Shown: positions 48,860-57,183 of the stretch, one piece after another | Layout: every line of letters begins with the position of its first letter | Position numbering within the stretch: position 1 is the stretch's first letter | Source: Brachybacterium sp. SGAir0954 | GTDB taxonomy: Bacteria; Actinomycetota; Actinomycetes; Actinomycetales; Dermabacteraceae | DNA: 64,000 nucleotides | NCBI RefSeq assembly: GCF_005490785.1 | Contig: NZ_CP027295.1 | Span: forward strand, 496,001 to 560,000 | Direction: 5' to 3' | Notes under the pieces: generated by a model | Told to the model about the DNA's origin: nothing | The model's input: the letters and a program-made list of their open reading frames with translations, nothing else | The model's database searches: none | Position numbers and translations under genes: made by a program

Positions 48860-49804
48860 ATGACCAGCACTTTCCCCGACGTCGCCGTCGACCGCTCGCG
48901 GAATCCCGAGAACCGCCTCACCATCGGCGTGTGCCCCGACCAGTGGGGCGTGTGGTTCCCGCAGGACGAGAAGCAGATCCCCTGGCGCACCGCGCTCGGC
49001 GAGATGGCGGAGGCCGGCTTCTCCGTCATGGAGACCGGGCCGTGGGGCTACTTCCCCCAGGGCGCGACGGAGCTGCGCTCCGTGATGGACGAGCACGGCT
49101 TCCGGGTCGTCGCCGGCACCGGCTGGGGCGTGCTCCACCAGGAGGAGGCGTGGGCGGAGACCGAGCGCACCTTCCGCGCGATCGCGCAGACCCATGCCGA
49201 GGTGGGCGCGGAGTACATGGTGCACCTGCCGCCGCTGTACCGCGACGACAAGACCTGGGAGTTCACCGACGAGCGGCACCTCACCGGGGACGCCTGGCGG
49301 CTGTACGTCCAGAACGCGAACCGGCTCGGGAAGCTCCTCAAGGAGGACTACGGGCTCACGATGGTGCTGCACCCCCACGGCGACAGCCACATCGAGACGC
49401 CCGAGGAGATCTCCCGGATCTTCGAGGCGACGGACCCGGAGCTCGTCTCCTTCTGCCTGGACACCGGCCACGTCGTCTACGGCGGCGGCGACCCCGTGCA
49501 GATGATCGAGGACTACCCCGAGCGGATCGGCTACGTGCACATCAAGGCCTTCGACCCGGACCTCACCCGGCAGGCCCACGAGAACGACTGGCCCTTCGGC
49601 GAGGCCGTCGCCAAGGGCGCCTCGGTGCGCCCGCCCGCCGGCCTGCCGGACATGAAGGAGCTCGTCGCGAAGCTGACGACGCTCGACCGGGACCTGTACG
49701 TCATCTGCGAGCAGGACCTCTACCCGTGCGATCCGGGGCTGCCGCTGCCCAACGCGATCGCGACCCGCGAGTACCTGGCCGAGTGCGGCCTGGGCGCGAA
49801 GTGA
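48860..49804 (+). CDS. iolE: Inosose dehydratase-like TIM-barrel protein
   Basis: A 314-aa Xyl-isomerase-like barrel. The N-terminal GVCPDQWGVWFPQDEKQIPW is characteristic of inosose dehydratases, which remove water from scyllo-inosose to give the trihydroxycyclohexanedione used by IolD. Metal ligands are in VLHPHGDSHIET, FCLDTGHVVYGGGD and YVHIKAFDPD, with ICEQDLYP at the end. ATG 48860 is chosen because AAGGAG touches the alternative ATG at 48851. Its place after iolD-iolA supports the name. Confidence 0.88.
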   Translation: MTSTFPDVAVDRSRNPENRLTIGVCPDQWGVWFPQDEKQIPWRTALGEMAEAGFSVMETGPWGYFPQGATELRSVMDEHGFRVVAGTGWGVLHQEEAWAETERTFRAIAQTHAEVGAEYMVHLPPLYRDDKTWEFTDERHLTGDAWRLYVQNANRLGKLLKEDYGLTMVLHPHGDSHIETPEEISRIFEATDPELVSFCLDTGHVVYGGGDPVQMIEDYPERIGYVHIKAFDPDLTRQAHENDWPFGEAVAKGASVRPPAGLPDMKELVAKLTTLDRDLYVICEQDLYPCDPGLPLPNAIATREYLAECGLGAK

Positions 49805-49817
49805 CGGAGGCGCACCC

Positions 49818-50687
49818 ATGGTGAAGGTCCTGCTGGATCCGAGCATGTACCACCCGCACCTCAGCGTCGCAGACGAGGTGCGCAAGGCCGCGGAGCTCGG
49901 CTACCGCTTCCTCGAGCTGTCGCCGCGCGCGGACTTCCACGAGTGGCACCACCGCCCCAAGGTGGACCGCCACCAGATCGCCGAGGTCAAGGCCGCGATC
50001 AAGGAGACCGGGGTGCGGATCCACTCCTTCAACCCCGTCTTCGACTGGTCGAGCCCCGACGAGGAGGAGCGGCAGGCGCAGGTGCGGAACTGGCGGCGCC
50101 TGCTCGAGATCGCCGACGCCCTCGAGGTGCCGCTCATCGCGACCGAGTTCTCCGGCGACCCGACCGACCCGCGGCGCAGCGAGTCGCAGTTCTACCGCTC
50201 GATCGAGGAGCTGATCCCCGGCTTCGAGCGCTACGGGCTCGAGTGCACGATCGAGGCGCACCCCTACGACTTCGTCGAGGACAACGACCGGGCCGTGCAG
50301 ATCGTGCGCGGAGTGGACCGCGACTGGCTGAACTACGAGTTCTGCTTCCCGCACGCCTTCCACCTGGGGCAGGGCCGCAGGACGCCTCGCCAGATGATGG
50401 AGTACGCCGGGGACCGCCTGCGCCACCTGCACATCGCGGACGTCTTCGACCACACGGCGAACGTCGGCAACCGCTACATCGTGAACCCGCCCGGGGTGGA
50501 CGCCCGCGTGCACCAGCACAACGAGATCGGCAACGGCGAGATCGACTGGGACGACGCCTTCGCGCACCTCCGCGAGCGCGGCTACGACGGCACCGTCTCC
50601 GTGTGCGTCTTCGGCTGGGAGGAGGACGCCGACGCGATCCACCGCCGGATGCGCGAGCGGATCCTCACCGAGCTGGGCGGGGAGTGA
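49818..50687 (+). CDS. IolH-like TIM-barrel isomerase/epimerase
   Basis: A 289-aa sugar phosphate isomerase/epimerase family protein. KVLLDPSMYHPHLSVADEVRK followed by YRFLELSPRADFHEWH resembles IolH of enterobacterial inositol clusters. Metal ligands are visible in CTIEAHPYDFVED (Glu), NYEFCFPHAFHLGQG (His) and RHLHIADVFDH (His). GGAGG precedes the ATG, 13 bases after the iolE stop. The role of IolH is not well defined; it may act on inosose isomers or on later intermediates. Confidence 0.82.
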   Translation: MVKVLLDPSMYHPHLSVADEVRKAAELGYRFLELSPRADFHEWHHRPKVDRHQIAEVKAAIKETGVRIHSFNPVFDWSSPDEEERQAQVRNWRRLLEIADALEVPLIATEFSGDPTDPRRSESQFYRSIEELIPGFERYGLECTIEAHPYDFVEDNDRAVQIVRGVDRDWLNYEFCFPHAFHLGQGRRTPRQMMEYAGDRLRHLHIADVFDHTANVGNRYIVNPPGVDARVHQHNEIGNGEIDWDDAFAHLRERGYDGTVSVCVFGWEEDADAIHRRMRERILTELGGE

Positions 50688-50689
50688 GC

Positions 50690-51853
50690 ATGCGGGAGAT
50701 CGGCGTCGCCGTCGTCGGGCTCGGCTGGATGGGGCGCCTGCACGCCGCCTCCCACCAGCGGCTGCCCTCGCGCTACCCCGAGCTGGGCGTGCGGCCGCGG
50801 CTCGTCGTCGCGGCGGATCCCGTGGAGGCGAACCAGCGGGCGGCCGTGGAGCAGTTCGGCTTCGAGCGGGCGGTGTCGAGCCTCGAGGAGGCCCTCGCCG
50901 ATCCGGCCGTGGACGTCGTCTCGATCTGCTCCCCGAACTTCCTGCACCGCGAGCTCGCCCTGCACGCCGCGCGGGCCGGGAAGCCGTTCTGGATCGAGAA
51001 GCCGATGGGCGTCTCCGCCGCGCAGTCCCGGGAGATCCGCGACGCCGCGCGCGAGGCCGGGATCGCCACGGCGGTGGGCTTCAACTACCGCCACGCCCCC
51101 GCGATCGCGCACCTGCGCGCGCTCATCGCGGAGGGTCGCCTGGGCCGCGTGACGAACGTGCGCTGCCACCTCGACGCCGACTACGCCTCCGCGCCCGACG
51201 GGCCCCTCACCTGGCGCTACGACCGCCAGAAGGCGGGCAGCGGCGTGATCGGGGACCTGCTCTCCCACGGCGTGGACCTCGTATCCCACGTCACCGGGCA
51301 GGCGATCACCGAGGTCAGCGCCATGACCGACGTGTTCATCCGCGAGCGGCCGATCCCGCTCGGCGCGGGCGTGGGCCACGGCGGCATGGAGCTGAGCGGC
51401 GAGCACGGTCCCGTCGGCAACGAGGACTGGGCCGCCGCGCTCGCCCACCTCGACGGCGGCGCCCACGCGACGCTCGAGACCAGCCGCGTCGCCCGCGGCC
51501 ACCGCTCCGACTACGCCCTCGAGGTGTTCGGCACGGAAGGCTCCGCCCGCTGGTCCTTCACCCGCATGAACGAGTTCGAGGTGATGATCGGCGACGGCGG
51601 CACCGAGCACGGCTACACGACCGTGCTCGCGGGCGCCGGCCACGGCGACTACGCGCGCTTCCAGCCCGGCCCCGGCATCCCGCTCAGCTTCGACGACCTC
51701 AAGACCATCGAGGGCGCGGCCTTCCTCTCCGACGTCACGGCCGGCACCGCGCTCGCGCCGAACGCCGAGGACGGGCTGCGCGCGGCCGAGGCGTGCGAGG
51801 CGATCGTCCGCTCCGCCGCGAGCCGGGCGTGGGAGGCGGTCAGCGCGGGCTGA
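50690..51853 (+). CDS. Gfo/Idh/MocA-family oxidoreductase in the inositol cluster
   Basis: A 387-aa dehydrogenase-type protein with VAVVGLGWMGRLHAASHQRL, PFWIEKPMGVSAAQ (EKP lysine) and SGVIGDLLSHGVDLVSHVTG, where the usual GSH reads LSH but keeps the His. ATG 50690 has GGGGAG upstream; GTG 50684 overlapping the previous stop is the alternative. It ends the rightward operon, and its last 14 bases overlap the convergent ABC ATPase gene. With iolG and the gene at 43758 it is the third such enzyme in the cluster, possibly for scyllo- or D-chiro-inositol. Confidence 0.88.
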   Translation: MREIGVAVVGLGWMGRLHAASHQRLPSRYPELGVRPRLVVAADPVEANQRAAVEQFGFERAVSSLEEALADPAVDVVSICSPNFLHRELALHAARAGKPFWIEKPMGVSAAQSREIRDAAREAGIATAVGFNYRHAPAIAHLRALIAEGRLGRVTNVRCHLDADYASAPDGPLTWRYDRQKAGSGVIGDLLSHGVDLVSHVTGQAITEVSAMTDVFIRERPIPLGAGVGHGGMELSGEHGPVGNEDWAAALAHLDGGAHATLETSRVARGHRSDYALEVFGTEGSARWSFTRMNEFEVMIGDGGTEHGYTTVLAGAGHGDYARFQPGPGIPLSFDDLKTIEGAAFLSDVTAGTALAPNAEDGLRAAEACEAIVRSAASRAWEAVSAG

Positions 51854-53453
51854 GGCGGCGCTCGGGGTCGGGGATGCTCGCGAGCAGGGCGCGGGTGTAC
51901 TCGTGCTGCGGGGAGCCCAGCACCTCGCGCGCGGTGCCCTGCTCCACGGCCCGCCCGGCGCGGAGCACGGTGACGTGGTCCGCGAGGGAGCCGACGACGG
52001 CGAGGTCGTGGCTGATGAAGACGCACGCGAAGCGCGCCTCCTCGATCGCCTCGCGCAGCACCTCGATGACGTGCGCCTGGATGGTGACGTCGAGGGCGCT
52101 CGTGGGCTCGTCGGCGACGAGCAGGGAGGGCCTGCGGATCAGCGCACGGGCGATCGAGACCCGCTGGCGCTGCCCGCCGGAGAGCTCGTGCGGGAGCCGG
52201 CGCGTATAGGAGGCGGGCAGGCGCACCTGCTCGAGCGCCGCCGCCACCCGCCGGGCGGCATCGGCGCGGCTCGTGGTCCCCTCGAGCTGCAGCGGCTCCG
52301 CCACGCTCCAGCCCACGGTGCGCCGTGGGTTGAGCGAGGAGGCAGGGTTCTGGAACACCATGCCCACCTGGGCGTACGCCGCGCGTCGGGCGGCACGGCC
52401 CAGGGTGCGCGGGTCCACGCCGCCGAGCTCGAGGGTGCTGGCCTCGACGGGGACGAGGCCCGCGAGCGCCTTGCCCCAGGTGGACTTGCCGGAGCCGGAC
52501 TCGCCCACGAGACCGTGGATCTGCCCGGGCCGGATCTCCATGCCGACCCCGTCGAGCGCCCGGTGCGCGCCGCCGCGACGGCGGTACTCGACCGAGAGCC
52601 CCTCGACGCGCACGACGGGCTCCCCCTCCTCGGCGGCGCCGTCGGCCGCGGAGGCGTGCTCGAGGGCCTCGGCGAGCCGGGGCACGGCGGTGAGCAGCTC
52701 GCGGGTGTACGGCGCCGAGGCGTTCCCGAGCACCTCGCGCACGCTCCCCGTCTCGACGACGGCGCCGTCCTTGAGGACGACGACCTCGTCCGCGATCTCG
52801 CCCACCACGCCCATGTCGTGCGTGATGAGCAGGACCCCCACCGCGCGCTCCTCGACGATGCGGCGCAGCAGCTCGAGGATGCCGCGCTGCACGGTGACGT
52901 CGAGGGCGGTGGTGGGCTCGTCGGCGATGAGCAGGTCCGGGTCGCCGCTCAGGGCGAGGGCGATGACGACGCGCTGCATCTCGCCGCCGGAGAGCTCGTG
53001 CGGGTACGAGGCGGCCGTGCGGTCCGGGTCCGGGAGGCCGACGGAGGCGAGCAGCTCCCGCGTCCGCTCCCGCACGCGGGCCGCACCGCGGAGGTCCTCG
53101 CGCACCGCGAGCACGTCCCGGAAGGCCGCGGAGACCTTCATGACCGGGGACAGCGACTGCCCCGGCTCCTGGAAGACGGTGCCCACGCGGTGCGCGCGCA
53201 CCTGCCGCAGCGGCCCCGGCGCGAGGCCCACGAGCTCCTCTCCGTCCAGCCGCGCGCTGCCCCGGACCTCGGCGCCGGCGGGCTGGAGTCCGATCGTGGA
53301 CAGGGCGCTGATGCTCTTGCCCGAGCCGGACTCGCCCACGAGGGCGGTGATCCGGCCGCGGCGCACGGTGAGGTCCAGGCCGGACACGATGGTCCGGCCC
53401 GCGATCGCCACGTGCAGGGCGTCGAGGACGAGGAGGTCGCTCGCGGTGGTCAT
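51840..53453 (-). CDS. Fused double ATPase of a Dpp-type ABC transporter
   Basis: A 537-aa protein holding two complete ABC domains in one chain, equivalent to DppD plus DppF. The first has Walker A GESGSGKS (40-47) and signature LSGGE (154-158); the second has Walker A GESGSGKS (317-324) and LSGGQ (424-428), each with Walker B and ITHD/ISHD. An Ala/Glu-rich linker (about 262-278) joins them. It is the last gene of the leftward operon permease, permease, binding protein, ATPase. The ATG shares its first base with the upstream stop (TGATG). Confidence 0.93.
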   Translation of the reverse strand: MTTASDLLVLDALHVAIAGRTIVSGLDLTVRRGRITALVGESGSGKSISALSTIGLQPAGAEVRGSARLDGEELVGLAPGPLRQVRAHRVGTVFQEPGQSLSPVMKVSAAFRDVLAVREDLRGAARVRERTRELLASVGLPDPDRTAASYPHELSGGEMQRVVIALALSGDPDLLIADEPTTALDVTVQRGILELLRRIVEERAVGVLLITHDMGVVGEIADEVVVLKDGAVVETGSVREVLGNASAPYTRELLTAVPRLAEALEHASAADGAAEEGEPVVRVEGLSVEYRRRGGAHRALDGVGMEIRPGQIHGLVGESGSGKSTWGKALAGLVPVEASTLELGGVDPRTLGRAARRAAYAQVGMVFQNPASSLNPRRTVGWSVAEPLQLEGTTSRADAARRVAAALEQVRLPASYTRRLPHELSGGQRQRVSIARALIRRPSLLVADEPTSALDVTIQAHVIEVLREAIEEARFACVFISHDLAVVGSLADHVTVLRAGRAVEQGTAREVLGSPQHEYTRALLASIPDPERRLSPR

Positions 53454-55123
53454 CAGCCCAGCGTCACCGTGAGGTAGTTCGGGTAGGCCGGGAACTCGCC
53501 GATGACGAAGTCCTTCACGCCGGAACCGTGGAGGAAGGAGTTCTTCGAGTAGATGAGCGGCACCAGCGGGGAGTCCTGCAGGATCTGCTTGTCCACGGCG
53601 GCCCACTTCGCGGCGGCCTCGTCGGCGTCGACCGTCGAGGAGGCGTCCAGCAGGGCCTTGTCCACCTCGGGGTTCGAGTAGCGGGCGAGGTTGTAGTTGC
53701 CGCCGCCGATCTGGCTCGAGTCGAACAGCGGGGTGAGGTTCGCGTCCGGGGAGGGGACGTCGGGCTGCCAGGAGCCGAGCACCAGGTCGTAGCCGGAGCC
53801 GTCGCCCGCCGGGACCTCGGAGGTGTAGGCGTTCTCGTCGAGCGGCTGGATCGTCACGGTGATGCCGGCGCGGGCGAGACCCTGCTGGATCGCCTCCGCG
53901 GCGGCGGTGTCGTCCTCGGTGATGACCAGGCGCAGGCTGAGGTCCTTCACGCCGGCCTCGGCGAGCAGGGACTTCGCCTTCTCGGCGTCGCCCGCGGGCG
54001 CGTCGCCGTACAGCGAGTACTCCTCGCGGCCCTCGATGCCGGGGGTGATGAGGGTCGTCGCGTAGTCGCCGGAGATCTCGCCGCCCTTGGCGGTGCGGTA
54101 GGCCTCCTTGTCCACGGCGTACTGGATCGCGGTGCGGACCTTGACGTCCTTGAGCGCCTCGGACTGCGTGTTCATGGCGAGGTACTCGAGCGCGCCGGGG
54201 CCGGAGGTGACGAGGCGGTCGCCCACCTTGGGGTCGTTCTGCGCCTGGACGAGCTGGGCGGCCGGCACGAAGCTCGCGAGGAAGGCGTCCTGCGCGTCGG
54301 AGCGGTCGGCGATGAGCGACTGGGCGACGACGCTGGAGTCCTGGGCGAGGGCGAACTCGATGCTGTCGGGGCCGCCGGTGCGGGCCTGGTCCGTCGAGGA
54401 GTCCCACTTCTCGTTGCGCTCGAGGACGACCTGGCTGCCGGCCTTGTACGAGGCCACGCGGTAGGGGCCGCTCGCGACCGGCTTGGTCGCGTAGCTCTCG
54501 GGCTCGCCGGAGTCCTCGGGGACGGGCGCGAAGGCGGGCGTCGAGGCGATCCAGCCGAAGGCGCCGTAGGGGCGGTTGAGGTGAAAGACGAGGGTCGTCT
54601 CGTCCTTCGCCTCGATCGAGTCGAGGTGCTTCCCGGAGAAGGGGCCCTCGTAGTCCTCGCCGCCCTCGAGCAGCACCTTGTGGTAGGTCAGGCCGCCCGT
54701 GAGCTCCTTCGCGAAGGAGCGCTCGAGGCCGTACTTCACGGTCGCGGCGGTGATCGCCGTGCCGTCCTCGAAGGTGAGTCCGTCCTGGAGGGTGAAGGTC
54801 CAGGTCCTGCCGTCGTCCGACGGGGTCCCGGTGTCCGTGGCGAGGTCGGGGATGAGCTCGGTGGGGGCGTCGGCCGAGGTCTTCCAGGCGGTGAGGCGGC
54901 GCGCCGTGAGGCCCAGCGAGGTGATCGCGAGGCTCTGGCTCGTCGCGGGGTCGAAGCTCATGTCCTCGCTGGTGGAGAAGATCGTGAGGGTGCCGCCCTG
55001 GGCGCCGCCGGCGTCGGACGAGGAGGAGGAGCCGCCGTCGGTGCACGCGGCGAGCGCGCCGAGTCCGAGGACGACGGGGCCGGCGGCGAGGAGGCCGCGA
55101 CGGGGGAGGCGGGGGCTGGTCAT
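53453..55123 (-). CDS. Dpp-type substrate-binding lipoprotein (SBP family 5)
   Basis: A 556-aa binding protein of the peptide/nickel/oligosaccharide family. The N-terminus RLPRRGLLAAGPVVLGLGAL plus AACTDGG gives a twin-arginine-like signal and a lipobox, followed by a Ser/Gly linker. Family hallmarks are SFDPATSQSLA, the DGLTFEDGTAITAATVKYGLE region, and ALKDVKVRTAIQYAVDKEAY. The start is ATG 55123, overlapping the permease stop (ATGA), with AGGAG upstream. The ligand is unknown; peptide, metal complex or oligosaccharide are all possible. Confidence 0.92.
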   Translation of the reverse strand: MTSPRLPRRGLLAAGPVVLGLGALAACTDGGSSSSSDAGGAQGGTLTIFSTSEDMSFDPATSQSLAITSLGLTARRLTAWKTSADAPTELIPDLATDTGTPSDDGRTWTFTLQDGLTFEDGTAITAATVKYGLERSFAKELTGGLTYHKVLLEGGEDYEGPFSGKHLDSIEAKDETTLVFHLNRPYGAFGWIASTPAFAPVPEDSGEPESYATKPVASGPYRVASYKAGSQVVLERNEKWDSSTDQARTGGPDSIEFALAQDSSVVAQSLIADRSDAQDAFLASFVPAAQLVQAQNDPKVGDRLVTSGPGALEYLAMNTQSEALKDVKVRTAIQYAVDKEAYRTAKGGEISGDYATTLITPGIEGREEYSLYGDAPAGDAEKAKSLLAEAGVKDLSLRLVITEDDTAAAEAIQQGLARAGITVTIQPLDENAYTSEVPAGDGSGYDLVLGSWQPDVPSPDANLTPLFDSSQIGGGNYNLARYSNPEVDKALLDASSTVDADEAAAKWAAVDKQILQDSPLVPLIYSKNSFLHGSGVKDFVIGEFPAYPNYLTVTLG

Positions 55124-56145
55124 GAGGATGTCTCCTGGGTGGTGGGGGTGGCGGGGCGGCGGCCGCCGACGGCCAGACGGCGGTCGAGCAGGGGCCGGGC
55201 GAGGTCCGCGGCGAGGTTCGCGAGGACGATGAGCAGGGATCCGACGAACGTGGTCCCGACGATGACGGGGAGGTCCGCGGTGGAGGTCGCGTCGAGCAGC
55301 AGCGCGCCGAGGCCCGGCAGGCCGAAGATCCGCTCCGTGATGACGGTGCCGCCGAGCAGGGCGCCGAGGTCGAGGGCGACGAGGGTCGTGAGCGGCAGGG
55401 CGAGGTTGCGCAGGGCGTAGCGGTCGATGCGGCGCTCGGGGAGGCCGGCGGCGCGGGCGGTGCGCGCGTAGTCCAGGCCCAGCTGCTCGATCATCGAGGA
55501 GCGGACGAGCCGGGCGTAGACGGCGCCGTTGAGGAAGGCGAGCGTGGCCCACGGCAGGATCAGGTGCAGCGCCCACGGGCCGGGGCCGTCGGCCAGGTTC
55601 TCGTAGCCGCCGCTGGGCAGCAGGCCCAGGCGCAGGGCGACGACGACCACGGCGAGCAGGCCGACGACGAAGGCGGGGGCGGAGGCCGAGATCACCGAGA
55701 CCGCGGTGACGACCCGGTCGAGGATCCCGCCCTGGCGACGGGCGGCGAGGGCGCCCGCGGCGATGCCGAGGGCGGACTGCAGCACGACGGCGCCGATCGC
55801 GACCGAGACGGTGACCGGGAACCGCTCACCGATGAGGGTCGTGACGTCCTGGTGGTACTGGAAGGAGTAGCCCAGGCACGGGGCGGCGCAGTGCACGAGC
55901 ACGTCGCCGGAGCCGTAGGTGCGGCCCACGACGAGCGCGGCGAGGAAGCTGCCGAGCTGCGCCCACCAGGGGCGGTCGAAGCCCATGAAGCCGCGCGCGG
56001 CCTCGAGGTCCTCCGGGGAGCAGGGCTTGCCGCACATGCGCAGGGCGGGGTCGATCGGGGCGAGGTAGAAGATCGCGTAGGTGAGCGCGAGGACGACGAG
56101 CAGCACGCCGAGGCTGCGGGCCACGCGCTGGAGGGCGGGGATCAC
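55120..56145 (-). CDS. Dpp-type ABC permease (DppB-like)
   Basis: A 341-aa permease with a first span LGVLLVVLALTYAIFYLAPI, a long extracytoplasmic loop containing two Cys pairs (MCGKPCSPED and VHCAAPCLGY), five more spans and the coupling loop ARAAGLPERRIDRYAL. The paired cysteines could form disulfides outside the cell. GTG 56145 overlaps the stop of the preceding permease (GTGA). The frame stays open upstream into the other permease gene, which is rejected as coding. Confidence 0.9.
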   Translation of the reverse strand: MIPALQRVARSLGVLLVVLALTYAIFYLAPIDPALRMCGKPCSPEDLEAARGFMGFDRPWWAQLGSFLAALVVGRTYGSGDVLVHCAAPCLGYSFQYHQDVTTLIGERFPVTVSVAIGAVVLQSALGIAAGALAARRQGGILDRVVTAVSVISASAPAFVVGLLAVVVVALRLGLLPSGGYENLADGPGPWALHLILPWATLAFLNGAVYARLVRSSMIEQLGLDYARTARAAGLPERRIDRYALRNLALPLTTLVALDLGALLGGTVITERIFGLPGLGALLLDATSTADLPVIVGTTFVGSLLIVLANLAADLARPLLDRRLAVGGRRPATPTTQETSS

Positions 56146-57083
56146 GGGCGGCCTCCCCGCGGGTCGAGGGCGTCCCGGAGGGTGTCGCCGAGGATGGTGA
56201 AGGAGAAGGTCACGAGGAACAGGGCCGCCGCGGGGAAGAGCAGGAAGGCGGGGTCCACGAGCAGCCAGTTGATCGCGTCGCCGATCGAGCGGCCCCAGGA
56301 CGGGGTGGGCGGGAGCATGCCGACGCCGAGGAAGGACAGCGTGGCCTCCGCGGCGATGCGCCCGGGCAGCGAGATGCAGGAGAAGACGATGACGGTCGAG
56401 GCGACGTTCGGCAGCACCTGATGGCGGAAGACGTGCCCGAAGCGGGCGCCCATGACGCGGGAGGCGACGACGTAGGGCTGGCGGACGATGACCCGGGTCT
56501 CCGCCGCGACGACGCGCGCGATCGAGGGCCAGCCGAACATGCCGATGACGAGGGTGAGCAGCAGGGCGCGGGGCGCCTCGAGCGGGAACAGCGCGCTGAG
56601 CGCGATCGCGAAGATGAGGAAGGGGAAGCCGAGGGTCACGTCGGTCGCGAAGTCCACGAGCTTCTCGACGACGCCGCCGACGGCGCCCGCGACGATCCCG
56701 AGCACCACGCCGATCACGGTCGCGAGCAGGGTCGAGGCGAGGCCCACGAGCAGGGACACGCGCGCCCCGTAGACGACGAGGGAGAAGAGGTCGCGCCCGG
56801 TGCCGGGCTCGACGCCGAACCAGTGGTCGCCGCTCACGCCGCCCAGCGCGCCGGCGGGCGCGGTGTCGGGGCCCAGGGCGTCCGCGTGGTACGTGAACGG
56901 GTCGTTGCCGCTGAACGCGGCGAGCTGCGGGGCGAACAGGGCGGCGAGCACGCTCACCAGCACGACGACCGCGGCCGCGAGGGGCAGCGGGCGCAGGAAG
57001 GCGCGGCCCACCCAGCGGCGGGCGGGGCGCTCGTCGAGCGAGGCGGCCGCCTCCGCCGGCAGGGCATCGCTGGTCGTCATCAT
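56142..57083 (-). CDS. Dpp-type ABC permease (DppC-like)
   Basis: A 313-aa permease, first gene of the operon. The first span is LAAAVVVLVSVLAALFAP; DHWFGVEPGTGRDLFSLVVYGARVS is the conserved DppC region before span 2, and the coupling loop is ASRVMGARFGHVF. Start candidates are ATG 57083 and ATG 57080; a TTG at 57104 would lie inside the palindromic operator and is rejected. The ribosome-binding site (GAAAG) is weak. Confidence 0.88.
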   Translation of the reverse strand: MMTTSDALPAEAAASLDERPARRWVGRAFLRPLPLAAAVVVLVSVLAALFAPQLAAFSGNDPFTYHADALGPDTAPAGALGGVSGDHWFGVEPGTGRDLFSLVVYGARVSLLVGLASTLLATVIGVVLGIVAGAVGGVVEKLVDFATDVTLGFPFLIFAIALSALFPLEAPRALLLTLVIGMFGWPSIARVVAAETRVIVRQPYVVASRVMGARFGHVFRHQVLPNVASTVIVFSCISLPGRIAAEATLSFLGVGMLPPTPSWGRSIGDAINWLLVDPAFLLFPAAALFLVTFSFTILGDTLRDALDPRGGRP

Positions 57084-57100
57084 CAAGGCTTTCGATTGTC

Positions 57101-57116
57101 CCAACGTGAACGTTGG
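57101..57116. promoter_or_regulatory. 16-bp palindromic operator of the Dpp-type operon
   Basis: CCAACGTGAACGTTGG has perfect seven-base arms and a two-base centre, 18 bases before the first permease start. The form (CCAACGT/ACGTTGG) fits a LacI- or TetR-type repressor, none of which is encoded nearby. It differs from all other palindromes in the window. Confidence 0.7.
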
Positions 57117-57183
57117 TCAGTATCCCACCGCCCACCCGCCGCGGTCGCCCCGGAGGACACATGCGGTCAAGGCCACAGGCGGA

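Noticed and set aside
53528-55420. 630-aa plus-strand frame
   Set aside because: Antisense shadow of the Dpp-type binding protein; no domain is recognisable.
57101-57104. TTG start for the DppC-like permease
   Set aside because: It would start inside the palindromic operator; ATG codons at 57083/57080 fit better.
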